Assembly: GCA_023436425.1 (NCBI GenBank)
Contig: JAEZJD010000256.1
Location: 1-6,197, forward strand
Reading direction: 5' to 3'
From: Bacteroidota bacterium
GTDB taxonomy: Bacteria; Bacteroidota; Bacteroidia; Chitinophagales; Chitinophagaceae
DNA length: 6,197 bases
Part shown: positions 5,832-6,197 of the stretch, in pieces
How the letters are laid out: the number at the start of each line of letters is the position of its first letter
Position numbering within the stretch: position 1 is the stretch's first letter
Notes under the pieces: model-generated
What the model was told of the DNA's origin: nothing
What the model saw: the letters and a program-made list of their open reading frames with translations, nothing else
Databases searched by the model: none
Made by a program: the position numbers and the translations under genes

Positions 5832-6197
5832 TTACTTCAGATAACCGCTAGAGATCAGAACAATAAGCAAGGCACCCACGACGATGCGATAAATTCCAAA
5901 AACACGAAAGCCGTGTAGTTGCAGATATTTAATGAAGAATTTAATTGCCAACAAAGCCACAACAAATGCTACAACATTCCCGACGATAAAGGCGACGAGA
6001 TTCTGCTGGTTTTCTGCAATCAATTCAAACCCGTGCTTTGCCGATCCACCTTCTCCCCATTTTTTTAAAACAAGCGAATAAGCAGATGCAGCAAGCATAG
6101 TGGGCACGGCAAGAAAAAAAGAAAATTCTGCCGCAAAACTGCGGGTAAGCTTTTGTTGCATTCCGCCGATGATAGAAGCTGCGCTGCGGCTAACACC
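5832..6197 (-). CDS. uppP: Undecaprenyl-diphosphatase UppP (BacA), C-terminal part (5' end outside window)
   Basis: Reading the minus strand from the right edge gives 121 residues beginning GVSRSAASIIGG and ending at TAA (5834-5832). UppP is an integral inner-membrane enzyme that dephosphorylates undecaprenyl pyrophosphate, recycling the lipid carrier for peptidoglycan and other envelope polymers. The opening residues fit the active-site motif PGxSRSxxT, with its Ser-Arg pair present. The frame remains open through the edge, so the internal ATG at 6161 is not the start. AAEFSFFLAVPTMLAASAYSL and the following hydrophobic segments (LVAFIVGNVVAFVVALLAIKFF and the final IYRIVVGALLIVLIS) match the last membrane helices of the family. 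The motif's final Thr is Ser here and the usual Gly after SRS is Ala, both conservative. The N-terminal Glu-rich catalytic region lies outside the window. Confidence 0.95.
   Translation of the reverse strand, partial: GVSRSAASIIGGMQQKLTRSFAAEFSFFLAVPTMLAASAYSLVLKKWGEGGSAKHGFELIAENQQNLVAFIVGNVVAFVVALLAIKFFIKYLQLHGFRVFGIYRIVVGALLIVLISSGYLK

Overview
The window looks like an ordinary chromosomal stretch from a member of the Bacteroidota, most like the Chitinophagales in protein style. That placement rests on protein sequence style, moderate GC, the lack of Shine-Dalgarno sequences before most starts, and two exact matches to the Bacteroidota -7 promoter element TAnnTTTG. I see no transposase, integrase, CRISPR array, tRNA, rRNA or phage gene. 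Coding density is very high: no gene-free stretch exceeds about 90 bases.

Layout, left to right. (1) The 3' end of a D-2-hydroxyacid dehydrogenase gene (+). (2) A short gap holding a TAnnTTTG element and a strong terminator-like hairpin. (3) greA, the transcript cleavage factor (+). (4) A HIT-family nucleotide-binding protein (+). (5) ruvC, the Holliday junction resolvase (-), converging on the HIT gene with 3 bases between stops and starting at a TTG codon. (6) A two-gene + strand unit: a flippase-like membrane protein (UPF0104 / MprF N-terminal-like) overlapping by 14 bases a secreted DUF3108 protein. (7) A two-gene - strand unit: a UMF1-type MFS transporter followed by a metallo-beta-lactamase-fold hydrolase, overlapping by 4 bases. 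The hydrolase and DUF3108 stop codons abut with no base between them. (8) The C-terminal half of the undecaprenyl-diphosphatase gene uppP/bacA (-), running off the right edge.

How the genes work together: greA (RNA polymerase rescue), ruvC (recombination) and uppP (lipid carrier recycling for wall synthesis) are housekeeping genes with no single shared pathway. Two close couplings suggest joint function: membrane flippase-like protein with DUF3108 protein, and transporter with hydrolase. The substrates of both pairs are unknown.

I found no convincing new system. The most interesting item is the greA leader, where a promoter-like element sits just upstream of an intrinsic-terminator-like hairpin, an arrangement that could attenuate greA transcription. 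Smaller points are the non-ATG start and very short divergent gap of ruvC, the zero-gap convergent gene pair, and a hairpin between uppP and the transporter gene.
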